Of a stretch of 64,000 nucleotides of DNA, positions 12,071 to 23,201 are shown in pieces. The notes under the pieces are model-generated. The model saw only the letters and a list, made by a program, of their open reading frames with translations. It was not told where the DNA came from and searched no databases. The stretch comes from Agelaius tricolor. Taxonomy: Eukaryota > Chordata > Aves > Passeriformes > Icteridae. The DNA lies in the NCBI GenBank assembly GCA_023055355.1, contig JALJCS010000024.1, positions 9,315,501 to 9,379,500 of the forward strand, in the 5' to 3' direction. Numbering within the stretch: the first letter of the stretch is position 1; each line of letters starts with the position of its first letter. Position numbers and translations under genes: made by a program.

Positions 12071-14799
12071 TTTGATAATGATACAGAGCATTTTTGTACT
12101 GTTGAAATAAATGCCAATCCTGTTACAGAAAGTGCTTTTATAATAAAAAATAAAATTAACTAAACATTTAGTGCAAAAAACAGCATTCAGACAATTCCTG
12201 CTATATAGTCAAAGATGATTAACTAAAAGGAAAACTGTTCTCAAAAAGGTAAATTTAATTTGCCTCAATACCAACTCAGTGAAATATTAGGAAGCAGAAG
12301 CTACTGTATAAAAATCTGATATCAATTAACAGAGCTCCCATTAAAAAAAAGGGATTGATTTTGGCAAGCAGATAAGAATAAATACCAAAAAAATCACAAG
12401 GTAAAGTTTTATTTATTATATTACAATATTATATGGTTTAGCTCCACATAGAACTAAAAGGATAGGACTCAAACTTCAAATTCAATAAAGCCTGAACCTG
12501 GACAAACTCAGTACTAACAGATACAACTTTTTTTTTAATACAGCATAATGGTGGGATTTTATAGTTGCTTTGAACACATATAAGCATATGTTAGACTCTT
12601 TCACATAGCTGCCTTTTAACTCATCAGTGGCATTCAGTAATGAAGACTGTGATTCTGCCCCTGTCTCAGTGGTGAAATTTGAGCAGGTGTACTACTGTGA
12701 AAGCAAGGAAAATCTTGCATTAGCCTTCTAACTCCCCTTTGGGATATCTGGCTTTGGGAATGCCACAGAAAACCTGCTTCACTTCTCTTTCAGTGAAATG
12801 GGACTTAGAAAACCAACCAAGTTCAATTACACTGTGGGGTGGTTTCCACTGGGGAGGCCTCCTTCTATGTGATTCTTAAATAATTCTGGCCTGTTCAATG
12901 GCCCACCCAGTCAATACAAAACAGATTCATTTCTCCAGAGATTTTGCAAAATGTGGGCTTCTCTTCCTAGGGATCCAGGTCTTGAGCAGATGCAGATTAT
13001 GTAAACCCAAATTACTGAATTTCCCTGTGCATTTACCCCATTTACACAAAAAGATACTAATGTTTCCTTTGTCTACTGCTAATACTCATATGTTTAGACT
13101 GAATCCTTTCAATCACAATGGTTTCTTGGTTCATTCCTGGAACAGACAAGGTACTAATTGATGGTGGAACAGGTAAAATCTAATTACAGAAATAGTAAAA
13201 TGGGTTGTTCTGAATGCTGCACGACATTTCTTAACGTTGAGAAAACAGAATGAAATACATTAATTTTAAAACTGTAGTCTTTTAAAAACATTACATATTC
13301 TTTCCAATGGTTTGCTTTTGGCTCTTCAATTTTTAACGAACAAGAGATTTTGGCTAGGACACCCCATGAGGTCTCAAAGCCCACAGCAGTTTCCATCATA
13401 TCAGTAACTTCAGCCCAAGCTGTGAAACTTTTGTCAGAAGAATGACTTTGAAGTTGCTGGATTTCTGTAAGAAGCATGGGTTTGACCTAAAACTAGAATA
13501 TTTTAGAAAGAATAAGATGAAGAAAAATCCAGATGGTATCCAACCTGTGCTCCAGTCCTTGAAAGTTGAGTTTTATTTCTCAGACATCATCTTTCCTCTG
13601 AAACTGGCTTTCTCTTCAAACTAGAATGCCTTCAAATGGTCCGTGCATCTGCCCACACAAAGGGCTGACTGCCAGTTTAAGGTGTTACCTCTACAGAGAT
13701 TTTTACTCCACAGCATCCTGTATGTATTGAAGTGGCAGTGTGGCCTTGGACAAAACAGAAGGAAAGGAAAATTACAGAAAAGAGAATTCTAAAATACTTG
13801 GGGGAGAGCAAGGAGGCTGAAGGAAGCAGGTAGGTATGAACACATTCACACAAATACATAAAATCAATATGAACTAATTTACATTTCAAAGCTGTAACTG
13901 ATGGGAAACCAAGAAGACCTGTCCTGAGGTTTTAAGTCAAAGAGCTAGGGGCTCTTGGCCAAGTCAGCTCTGAGTTCATATTTCTGATGTGTACAAAAGC
14001 TCAGGAGCCAAACTCACCGGCAGAAGAGGAAACATCTGCCACACACACATCTTCTGTCTGCATGTGCCCCATGCCAAACTCCCAACCTTTTTAACCAAAT
14101 GCCCAGAAACTTCCAATGTGAATGCCACTCCTTGATGTCATATAACAGTGAAAGGAGAATTAATTTTTAAAAAAATAAATGAGAAAGAAAGAGAAAAAGA
14201 AGTATGTAAGGAGGGGAATGAAACAGTTTGTTTTCACTTCTCAGTATCACTCACCCATACACACACACTGAAAAAATGGCAAGGGGAGCACTCACAGACC
14301 ACTACATACTGCACTTGTCAAGAAACAGCCAAGTAGCCAAGAAAACCATGCCTCTCTTATACGTGTTGTATTTATATATTGATTGTCTGTGTGAAGTGAC
14401 CACATTGCTTTAGTAGGCTCCAGTCACCAATGACCTGTGTCAAATCAGTTACAAAAATGCAATGATCAAAAAATAATTGTTTTTTCTTTCTCCACTGAAG
14501 TAAAATTCTTGTATTTTCTTTACCTAAATCCTCCAGCTCCTGCTACCTCTTCCTTTAGGAAGAGTGGCATTTGTCACAGACAAAAAGCACACATTTGGAA
14601 AAAAAATACCTGGAAAAAGCTGAATAAAGCTGAAAGAGTGGCTCCACTATATCAAAATAGCAATACCAACAAATGACATAGGAAAAATTAAAAGTACACA
14701 GAAAGAAACCAGCATCTTCCCATCACTGCCCCATTAGCATATCCAAGAAGTCTCTGTGTTGTCACCTTACTGCAAAAGTTCCATACCATCTTGGTGATT
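12071..14799. other. AT-rich unique non-coding DNA
   Basis: I recognise no gene or transposon. Short open frames up to 97 codons occur on both strands with no recognisable similarity. An A-rich run near 14166-14200 and a short CA run near 14261-14270 are the only low-complexity features. Confidence 0.55.
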
Positions 14800-15070
14800 T
14801 CTCATAGGGAGCTCCTCACAGCACTGACTCCTCCTTCTTCACAGCACAGCCAACAAACTCCAACTCTCTCCTCACCCAGCTAACCCACTCTTTTGTGGCA
14901 CTCTTCTTCTTATTGGACACAGCTGTGGCCTCTCAAGGGCAGGGCTGTTCCTAATCTTTGGTGATTGGTACAGCTGCAACTCCTCAGGTGTGAGTCTACC
15001 TTCTGCACTATCTTTATTTTCTTACATTCTATCCCTCCACATCTCTGAGTTCTTTCAAACCTCTCCTAAG
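14800..15070 (+). mobile_element. Possible solitary LTR relic
   Basis: A pyrimidine-rich stretch contains two inverted CCAAT boxes (TATTGGACAC near 14911 and GATTGGTACA near 14963), GGGCAGGGCTGTTCCTAATC near 14937-14957, and a T/C-rich downstream part with TCTTTATTTTCTTAC near 15010. This arrangement recalls the LTRs of avian endogenous retroviruses, and wording of this kind is familiar from finch LTRs. I cannot see both termini, a target-site duplication or any internal retroviral sequence. The call is a recall-based suggestion only. Confidence 0.28.
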
Positions 15071-17536
15071 AGTGCAAGAAAGATTTGGACAATGACACCC
15101 ATCACCTTCGATGTTGCACTGGGCCCAGTTCCAATTTCCTGCAGCATTCCAGCAGACCTCAGAAATACCAGTGCTTACTGCCTCAGGCTAAACCAAATTA
15201 CAGAATCTCTTGGTTTCAATTTTCTATTCCACCAAAAGTCCCCAGAGCCACAGCTGTCACTGGACTCCCCACTAATACCCATATGCAGGGTTAATATTAA
15301 GGGACAGTTAATACCCTTTAATTCATTTTTGGCCTGTCTGCATTTTAAGCTTTACACAAAGTGGCAAAACCAAGAAAACCAAGAAATACAGTCAAGTTCC
15401 ACAAATTGAGTTAGAACTTGTTTTCTAAAATATTTTGGTAATACAGAGATATCAATGACAAAAATATGTCAGCTTTCAAGATAAACAGGGAAAACAATTC
15501 AAGTAAGAAACCAAGATAAGCTTGTGCAGCTTTGGTGTTTTTGACACCAGTCTGTTGATACACATACAACCTGTAGTTGAGTTACTTAAATATAAGATAT
15601 TGGCCAATTTTAATACACCATATCCATAGGTTTTATATTTCTATTTTGTTTTTGGTTTGGTTTTTTTTTGGCCTGAACTGCTGGATTTGTTGTCATCTAA
15701 AATATAAAGCTATTTAGTCATAAACACTTATAGCAGCAGCAGCAGCAGCAAAGACCCTCTGTGACTACTGCATAAAATCTCTATTTTGATTTGAGCCATA
15801 TTGAATTTAACTATTTTAATGATAACTTCTCTCACCAGGAGGTCACATAATAACTTTCTCAGCCTGTAGGGAGAGAACACAGCTGAACTGATACATCACC
15901 ACCAGTTTTCTGCTTCTATGCTTTATGCTTTAAGGAAGCATCTTCTTTCACACAGCTCTACCTGTTAAATATTGTGCAAGGATGCTGTTCATTTGACTGA
16001 AAAAATATGCAGCATAAGGCAGGCCTGCACTACAAAACCACTGAATTTAATTGAAGATACTGAATAGCTCTTCAGAGGTTTGGTTGTTTTAATTCAGCTC
16101 CTAGTTTTTATTCCCTCATAAAACAGACCAATTCAAGCACAAAGCAACTATGTAGCCCATTGTATTCTGCACATAAATTCAGTGAGCTCAATAAAAGTAC
16201 TCTAGCAAACAAACTTATCAATACTTCAGCAAATCTGGAAGACCACCACTAAAGGCAGCAGCCCTTTTCCTTTCCCAGTTTTGTGCACAAGTGCAATGTC
16301 ATGGATCCAATAGATGTGCATGTGCTTACAAGTCCCACAAGGCAATGGCTGCACCAGTCTGAGCAAGAAGGTTTGTGGTCCCAGCCTATACACATTTTTA
16401 ATCTCATTTTTCAACAAGTATCCTTTCCTACCTCTCCTCTAAAACTTGAAACAAACAAGTGTGCTTTTGCAACTCTTGCCTGTACTATAAACAAAATATA
16501 CACCAAAAAATGCAAACCAGAACATTACTTACTGCCAAGCTCTGAACAAACACAGAAACACTTACAGTAGACACATAATGATTGTTATTTTCTACTCATA
16601 CCCTCCATACTAGACATCTGCCAAAAGTTACTTTATTTGAAATCCTTAAAATTCTTGAAAAGCCAAAAGCACTTTGGAGACTTCTTACTTCTCTGAGTAT
16701 TGGATTACAGTATGTGCATGCAACCGACTGACAAGTGAAAAAAAAATATTATTTATGCTTGCATAAGATCAAAAGCATGTACAGTAAATATTTCTGACAA
16801 TATCAGGACTATTCCTGAATAACCATCCCATGGAACTGGAGTGGAAAGGGAGGGCTCATCTTCAGCTCTTGTACAGAGGCTTGGAAGTATCCCTAGTCCT
16901 TCCCAGAGCAGAAGAAAGCATAAACACTGGAAAGACCTGGCCTGAAATCCTGGCTCAAATGATTTCAGATGAGTCAACATTTCACCCAACAGTGAATGTG
17001 GGAGATTTATTTTGTAAGCAAACATCAGGCAGCACAAAGCAACTGAAGAAATACAGTTTCAAAATGGGACTGCTGACAATCGACCTCCAGAGCCTGCAGG
17101 ACCCTCCAGAGTTGTGAAACGGACACTGGCTGCAGCAGAATGGCACAAATGCTACAGGCTGGCCTCTGCTTCAACACAACAAATGTTTGGGGTTTATTCC
17201 TCATTACTGCTACTTTCATTTAAAATCCTTCTGGTAAAAAGCAATAGATTTCCCTTTAGGTGTGTTCCTTCTATATTGTGAATGGAAGCATATAAAGAGT
17301 TTTACTTATACTTTTAATTTCTGATTTTAATTTCTAATGGTCCTTCATTGCCTCTTGGATGTCAGGCATAATACAAGATACTGTGCAGTCTGCATCAATG
17401 TGTCCAGGTTCTGCCCATCTCAGCAAACCACAGATCTCTCTCAGCTATACCTAATGCAGGGAGCAATTGATTTCCAAACATTTTAAACTACCATACTTAT
17501 TTGTCTCCATATCCTTTACCTCTGTTCTACTCATTC
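15071..17536. other. AT-rich unique non-coding DNA
   Basis: No gene is recognised. A 139-codon plus-strand frame starts at 14990 and runs to 15409, partly over the possible LTR relic. It resembles nothing known and is probably chance. A T/G-rich tract lies at 15644-15670 and an (AGC)6 microsatellite at 15732-15750. Confidence 0.55.
15732..15750. repeat. (AGC)6 microsatellite
   Basis: Six uninterrupted AGC units plus one base lie in non-coding AT-rich DNA. It is a trinucleotide repeat of modest length and likely to be length-polymorphic. Confidence 0.95.
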
Positions 17537-17538
17537 CT

Positions 17539-17605
17539 GGTGAACTAGCTCAGCTGGTTAGAGCAAGGGACTAATAATGCCAAGGAACACGTGGAACACT
17601 CAAGG
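17539..17605 (+). pseudogene. tRNA-Ile(AAU)-like relic or tRNA-derived SINE head
   Basis: The 5' half aligns well with eukaryotic tRNA-Ile: seven acceptor positions (17539-17545), TA at positions 8-9, a perfect D stem GCTC/GAGC (17548-17551 and 17561-17564) with AGCTGGTTA loop, and the anticodon loop CTAATAA (17571-17577) with AAT at 17573-17575. The A box of the internal promoter (17546-17557) is intact. The anticodon stem has two mismatched pairs, the T arm and B box after about 17583 are degenerate, and the acceptor cannot pair with a 3' strand. It is therefore not a working tRNA. Passerine SINEs with a tRNA-Ile head and CR1-like tail are known. No CR1 tail follows here, so a tRNA pseudogene or a truncated or old SINE is equally possible. 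Confidence 0.65.
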
Positions 17606-17610
17606 CAGGA

Positions 17611-18164
17611 TTGCTAAGCTGTGACTTCAAAAGCTGATTTAATGCCCTTAAGGTACACACTGTGCATACCTAGATTTCAAAAGACTAATGAGATGGACAA
17701 ATAAGGTCGATCACAGCAAAAGTTGGAAGCTATTCCAAGTGAGGATACCTTGAGTAAGGTGCCAGCCAGAGTTCAGACATCATGCTGCCACAAGCCCTGG
17801 GCCAACACTTTACCTCTATGTGCCAGTGCAGCAATAGCGTAAGTGAATTGCATCTAAGAGGGCACACAGCTGTGTAAATCTGCACCCCTGGGCACAGAGT
17901 GTTCCAGCAGTAAATGCCTGGAGTAAAACAGAGGTGCCTGAAGTACAGGGGGAATGAGCTATACCTTTGCTTGACCTGAGATAATACTCAGTGCAACTGA
18001 AGATCAGAGAGTTCAGGTTTTACCAAACAAGAAACACATCTGACTTGGAAAGCATTATTCAGGATGTCATGGTACTCGTTAGTTGTAAATCTACAGTAAT
18101 TCTAAAACAGAAGCTGGAATAACACCAATTTTAAAAAGGTGAGATTTAGAAAAGAATTAGGCAA
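17611..18164. other. Unique non-coding DNA beside the tRNA-like relic
   Basis: No CR1-like or A-rich SINE tail is seen directly after the tRNA-like element. The sequence is moderately AT-rich, with no recognisable gene. Confidence 0.5.
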
Positions 18165-18265
18165 TCCCCTTGGTTTGTTTTGCATGGACTAATTAACAAT
18201 AATTGCAATCTGCACTAATGAGGCAGGTGTTACCTAAGTGTAAGCAGCAAAAAAACAACCTCCTA
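18165..18265. promoter_or_regulatory. Possible conserved non-coding element
   Basis: A compact run of factor-like words: TTTGCATGG (18178-18186, POU-like), TAATTA (18190-18195, homeodomain), AACAATAATTGCA (18195-18207, SOX plus homeodomain) and CAGGTGTTACCT (18224-18235, E-box or T-box-like). The spacing is tight and the sequence non-repetitive. This is the densest cluster of its kind in the window, but the assignment is inference without comparative data. Confidence 0.22.
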
Positions 18266-19149
18266 AGCAATTCTCTGTCTAAACATTAGGTCTTCCTCAA
18301 ACTTAAAGATACATTCCTTACCAATTTATTTTAATTACCCATAAGCAACAGGGGGGGAAATCACTCACATCTCAGTCATTTAAGTCCAAATTTCACTAGT
18401 ACACAGATGAGTTACAAAGACCTCCATAACACAGCTGAGGATGAAAATTCTGAGAAGCTGTTGAATATAATGATGCAACAGAGAGATAAAATTTACCTCA
18501 CAAACCATTCAAATCTGGACAGAGACAGATGGAGGAAGTATATCAAATGCTGGTATTTCAGGGGAAAAAAATTTAAATAGTGAAAACATGATTACAATAT
18601 CAATTTAGAAAATATAAAATCTACTGAAGTCTTACTTCCTGAGTCCATAGAGGTCTCAAATGCAACTGCTGAAGGATTGATGCTACAATTTAATTGTGGA
18701 GATATTCTGAATTCATATATTCCAAATGTTTCTACCCAGCTGCTCTGTGCCCCATGAAAAAAAGAGCTGAGCTTCATTGTCCATCCACAGGACCTGGCTT
18801 CAAATACTCACTTCAATTCCACTCCTTTCTGAGACTGGGAAAACAATTTAACTCCTGATGGCCCAGTACTAATGCTGACTAATCCTGCACAAACCCTCTG
18901 ATCTACCACGATTCAACTCATGAATTCTTTTGGAGCATACAAGTTAACCTGATACTACTTTCTGCTCATCCAGTGGCACTGCAAAGAATTCACCAAACAG
19001 CCACAGCCTCAGCTCTACCCAACAGCCCTTCCCCTGTCCTTGGAAAGACTTGGAACCCAGCAGACAGCATTGCCCTGCTGCCTCATCACCCAGGCAGGGT
19101 GGTGCCACAAATCTGGGCAAAGCAGGAGCTGGAGCCAACTGCAGCTGAG
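18266..19149. other. AT-rich unique non-coding DNA
   Basis: I recognise no gene. A run of G near 18351-18358 is the only simple-sequence feature. Short overlapping frames near 18944-19221 are on both strands and extend into a tandem repeat, so they are not convincing genes. Confidence 0.55.
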
Positions 19150-19203
19150 CACAGCATAAAACAACTGACCATAGCATAAAACAACTGACCACAGCATAAA
19201 ACA
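19150..19203. repeat. 20-bp tandem repeat, 2.7 copies
   Basis: The unit CACAGCATAAAACAACTGAC recurs with a 20-bp period at 19150, 19170 and 19190. The second unit has a single C-to-T change at its third base and the third unit breaks off after GCATAAAACA. It is a young minisatellite-like array. Confidence 0.93.
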
Positions 19204-19474
19204 GGTCCCTGTCTTGGTCAAATATTATTGTCTCAATCTCCCTGCTTTATACTGCAAACCTACAATTACTTTGCTCCATCCTCTGGATGGCCATGATCTG
19301 TGTTATTTAGTGGATGGGAACTACATATCCTAGGCTACAAATCTGTAACACTACCCTGGTTCTTGTCATTCAAAGTGATACAGAGCCAAGAAAAAGTAAG
19401 CAAAATTCTTCTCCCATCGCTCCACTTCTTCAGCTACTCCAAATATTAGCTCTGCAGAAGTTCACATAGATAAT

Positions 19475-19488
19475 ACACACACACACAC
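19475..19488. repeat. (AC)7 microsatellite
   Basis: Seven AC units in AT-rich non-coding DNA. Confidence 0.9.
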
Positions 19489-19757
19489 AAGTTAAAAACC
19501 TGTGCTTTTACCTTCTGCCTGAATTTGTCATGCTTTGGTTTCCAGCCAAATGTTCTTGCCATGTCTTTGACAACAGGATTGAAGATGCCTCTACTCTCAA
19601 AAATTATTCCCTCTGTGGGTAATTATGGTTGTCACACCATTCAAAAACCTTCTGAACGCTCACTTCTACCATAATAATTTAACAAATAAAACTAGTCAGG
19701 TTTTACTTTTTCAAAGTAGGTGTTTGTAGACAAAAATTGACTTCTCCATATTAAAAC

Positions 19758-19776
19758 GGGGGGGGGGGGGGGGGGG
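19758..19776 (+). repeat. Homopolymer of 19 G
   Basis: An uninterrupted run of 19 G follows AAAAC and precedes AAATCCC. Long poly-G tracts are rare in vertebrate DNA, can form intramolecular G-quadruplexes and are error-prone in sequencing, so the true length is uncertain. Confidence 0.95.
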
Positions 19777-20907
19777 AAATCCCAACATTTTGGAAGAGAG
19801 GTCGGGAGATTTTGTTACTTGCTTTGACAAAACTCATGGTCTCCTTTTTTTCTCTTTTCTGTAGTTCGGTTTTTTCCTTCTTTTCCCAGATCCTTTCATT
19901 TCTTGTAGTCAAATCAAAAAGTAGGAGGCAGACAGATTAAAATGGCATTTAAAATTCAAATACTTAATTAAAACCCACAAAATGTAAAACTTTCTCTTGA
20001 AATTTTCAAACTTTTAGTAGCATAAAAACTCAAAGCATGAAAGGGTTGCTTTTCTCTTTGTTAAAGCAGCTCTGTATCTGGGCAAGTTACGGTCTCTCGT
20101 TAAAATTATACTCTTGAAATTAAAATATATAAACACATATTTTTGAAGGCATATTCTCCTCTACTACTTAGCCTCTGAAATGCACTTTGCCTGCTTTCTT
20201 TTCTTAATTTTCTTTCTATTTTCATTGCTTCTGATGTTTTACTCCAAGTTCTTCTGCTGTTTTAAGACACAAAGAAAAACATTCAAATGCCACTGAAGGA
20301 TAAATGTATACAGAAAAACAATCATGAGCACCATAAATTTATTACCTCTAGCTGTATAACAAGATGACCTTATTTACAATATATCATATTCATTGACTGT
20401 TACATAGTGTCCTTTGAAATCTGTTAATTCGGCAGTAATGTCTTAATAATATCCAACTGTGTCTATTACAAAGCATATATATTATCTCATGTATTGAAAT
20501 AACTTCTCATTACAGCATTTCCTAACTCCTACATCCCCATCTGACAAACATTTAAACAATTTTTACCTCATATTTTAAAGTATGGCTGACAAATGCAGAA
20601 GATGAATACTTCCAGGAAAACAGGGGAATAGTAATGAGTATACTTCTTATCTATGACACTGCATTTTTCTGTTTTCATTGTTCACAGTGCTAATACAGTG
20701 CTGCTTCAAAATGCAGGTACTGATAGATGCAAATCACTAATAATGGCATGTTCTTCTTTTCATCTCCTCCCTTAAATCTGAGTATTTTTAAAACTAAATT
20801 ATACTTTAAATATGAGCAGTATCAGAAAGCCAATCAGGAGAAGAAATCTAGGCTTTATTTTTCCTCTTTGCTCACCCAGAAATATCGCCAAAAGCATAAA
20901 TAAATTA

Positions 20908-20940
20908 TTGATTTAATTAATTAATTACTTAATTAATAAA
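20908..20940. repeat. (TTAA)n-like low-complexity run
   Basis: Overlapping TTAATTAA words form an imperfect AT-only tract of about 30 bp. No further structure is seen. Confidence 0.8.
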
Positions 20941-22766
20941 ATCACTTTCCTGCTATTAGTAACAGGAATAAGTGAGCTTGGTTTTCCAACCAAAATGAAA
21001 TTTTAAGAACAGAAAGTAGAGGGAGGGAATAAATACGGAAACCCACAAGCAATCACTGAGGTCACCTTCTGAACCACACACTGATTTTTCTGACAACAAA
21101 CCTACTCTAATCTAGAATAGAGGTTGACAATGATGTTCCTGTGGTCACAATACTCCATTGTAGCAGCCAAATTAGTGTTTCTTTTATTCATAATGTCCTT
21201 GTGTTTTGCTGTCCAAAGTCACTTAGGTGAATTTACTGAATATATTTTCACAACAGTAGATCAATTGGAAAGGCTTAGGAGCATATAATTATTCCATATC
21301 ATTGCATTTTACTGCTGTGATAGGACAAACTTATCCAATGGAGGAAAAAAAAGATCCATTTCAGAGTACAGAAGGTTTATTTCTTTCTATTTCTGTCTTT
21401 TTTTTTCCCCTAAATGTCCCTGGCTTTTATACTTTCATAAGTAAAATGATTCACTGCAGGAAATGAAGCGTTAGTGCAGCTTCACGACATTTGGAAGCTA
21501 CAGCTGTTTCAATAACAAGAGTTTTAGCCCTGAATGTACTAGTAGCACTTGGAGCTGAAAGCATCTATTGAGTGAGGAAGGGCTTGACCCTTTGCTCAGT
21601 GACTTCAAAGTTGTGAGTCATATGGCCCGAAAAGAATTCCTGAAGTCTTTAGAAATAACAGTGTAACATAACCATTGTGCTACAAATGGCTTCTGTTAAA
21701 AAGCACATCTATCATTATGCACCAAACTACACAAATGAGTCTGAAAAATGTAACCACACTTTTCAAAGGCTAAATGCAAAGAAATAAAAAGCTGCAGGCC
21801 TGGACAGCTCAGTCTCCCTGCTGGGAGAGGAGCTGGTTCATTCCCCCTGCCACCTGCAGCACAGGTGGGCTCTGGGCTGTGCTCTCCTCACTAGAACATC
21901 CTTTTCTAACATCTACATGAATTGCTTTGTCACAGGAGAACAGGTAGGAATCACAATTACTAACAACTGTACTGTCTTCTATCTTCTCCAGCAAAGATGC
22001 TTCATTTACCAATTAGAGAATACTCTTTTTTGCCTCTTAACAAACCTTTTCTCATAGCTTCAGTGGGAGCTTCCATCTCTCAGAAGCCTCAGCCAGGGTC
22101 ACTAGGCAATGAATGAGTCTCTAAAAAGGAAGGAAATACCTGCAGGTGTTGCTGATCAACTGTACAAGAGGTAACAGCCACTATGAGCACAATCTCATGT
22201 CCAATATAATGAAGTTAAAAGGGGGAAATATATTTTAACTACCTGTATAAAAGATAATTAAGATAGAGGCAAGAGTGTCTCCATAAACAAAACAAGAGAG
22301 AACATATTAAAAAATAAATAAAAAGAGGGAACTAGGAAAAACAGTTGAGAAAATCAATTATCTAGAAAAAAATTAGTAATATTGGTTCCAAAGAAGGAAG
22401 GGGTAAATAACTGGAAAGGAGACAAACAAAGGAGAAAAATACTGCAAGCAGCAATATCAAAGGCAGGAAAACTGCTGTGAAACAGAACAAAGGAGACCCT
22501 GGGGAAGAAAGGATGGTAATGAATGCTTACTCAACCCAAGAGATGTGAACATTAGGTATTGGTCAAAACAGACAGTACCAATGTTTAAAAAGTATTTATA
22601 TAAGAAATTAATCAAGAAACATGTTTCCATCCTGCAATCAATGGTTTATGTAACATCTTTATTAGAAATCTAAACAGTTAAAACAGATGTCTGTGGGTCA
22701 GCATCACTGATCACAGCATCACTGAGGCTGGACACTGAAACAACCTGAGAAAAAGTCCTAAATCCA

Positions 22767-22801
22767 AGCAATACAACAAATTCCAGCAATACAACAAAGG
22801 A
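22767..22801. repeat. 18-bp tandem duplication
   Basis: AGCAATACAACAAATTCC (22767-22784) is followed directly by a second copy that matches over AGCAATACAACAAA and then diverges. It is a small slippage-type duplication. Confidence 0.85.
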
Positions 22802-23119
22802 AAGCCACTGTAATGAAATGCACTCTGGAAAGATTCAATGAATTCACAATCAGCCTTGACTCCTCAGGGAAAGACATCACCTCCTTATGGTCATATGGGC
22901 TGCTTGATTAAAATCTTTTGCTCACTATTATGGAAAAGATGCACTTTGATCTGTGAACCAAGTTCCTTTCCAGTGAAGAGGCATTGGTTAACTGTATCCT
23001 GAAGTACTTTAGTTCTAAGAGAACTCGAGTAACTCATGATTCTTCTATGACACATGAATACTAAAGAATGCAGCAAAAACTTTGTCTTCCTTTAGTGGGG
23101 TTTTTTAATTCAACAAATC

Positions 23120-23201
23120 CACACACACAAAAAAAAAACCAAAACCCCACCAAAACCCAAAAAACAACAACAAAAAAAACCCACCAACAACAAAAAAAAA
23201 T
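23120..23201. repeat. A/C-rich low-complexity tract
   Basis: About 80 bp made almost only of A and C, starting with CACACACA and passing into A runs interspersed with CC, CCC and CAACAA motifs. The opposite strand reads as T/G-rich. Similar tracts recur elsewhere in the window. Confidence 0.92.

Larger units (their letters stand above)
19777..23119. other. AT-rich unique non-coding DNA
   Basis: No gene or transposon is recognised. A TTAA-type low-complexity run lies at 20908-20940. A short 18-bp direct repeat (AGCAATACAACAAATTCC and a close copy) lies at 22767-22801. Confidence 0.55.

Noticed and set aside
17539..17605. Functional tRNA-Ile gene
   Set aside because: The anticodon stem has mismatches, the T arm and B box are degenerate and the acceptor stem cannot form.
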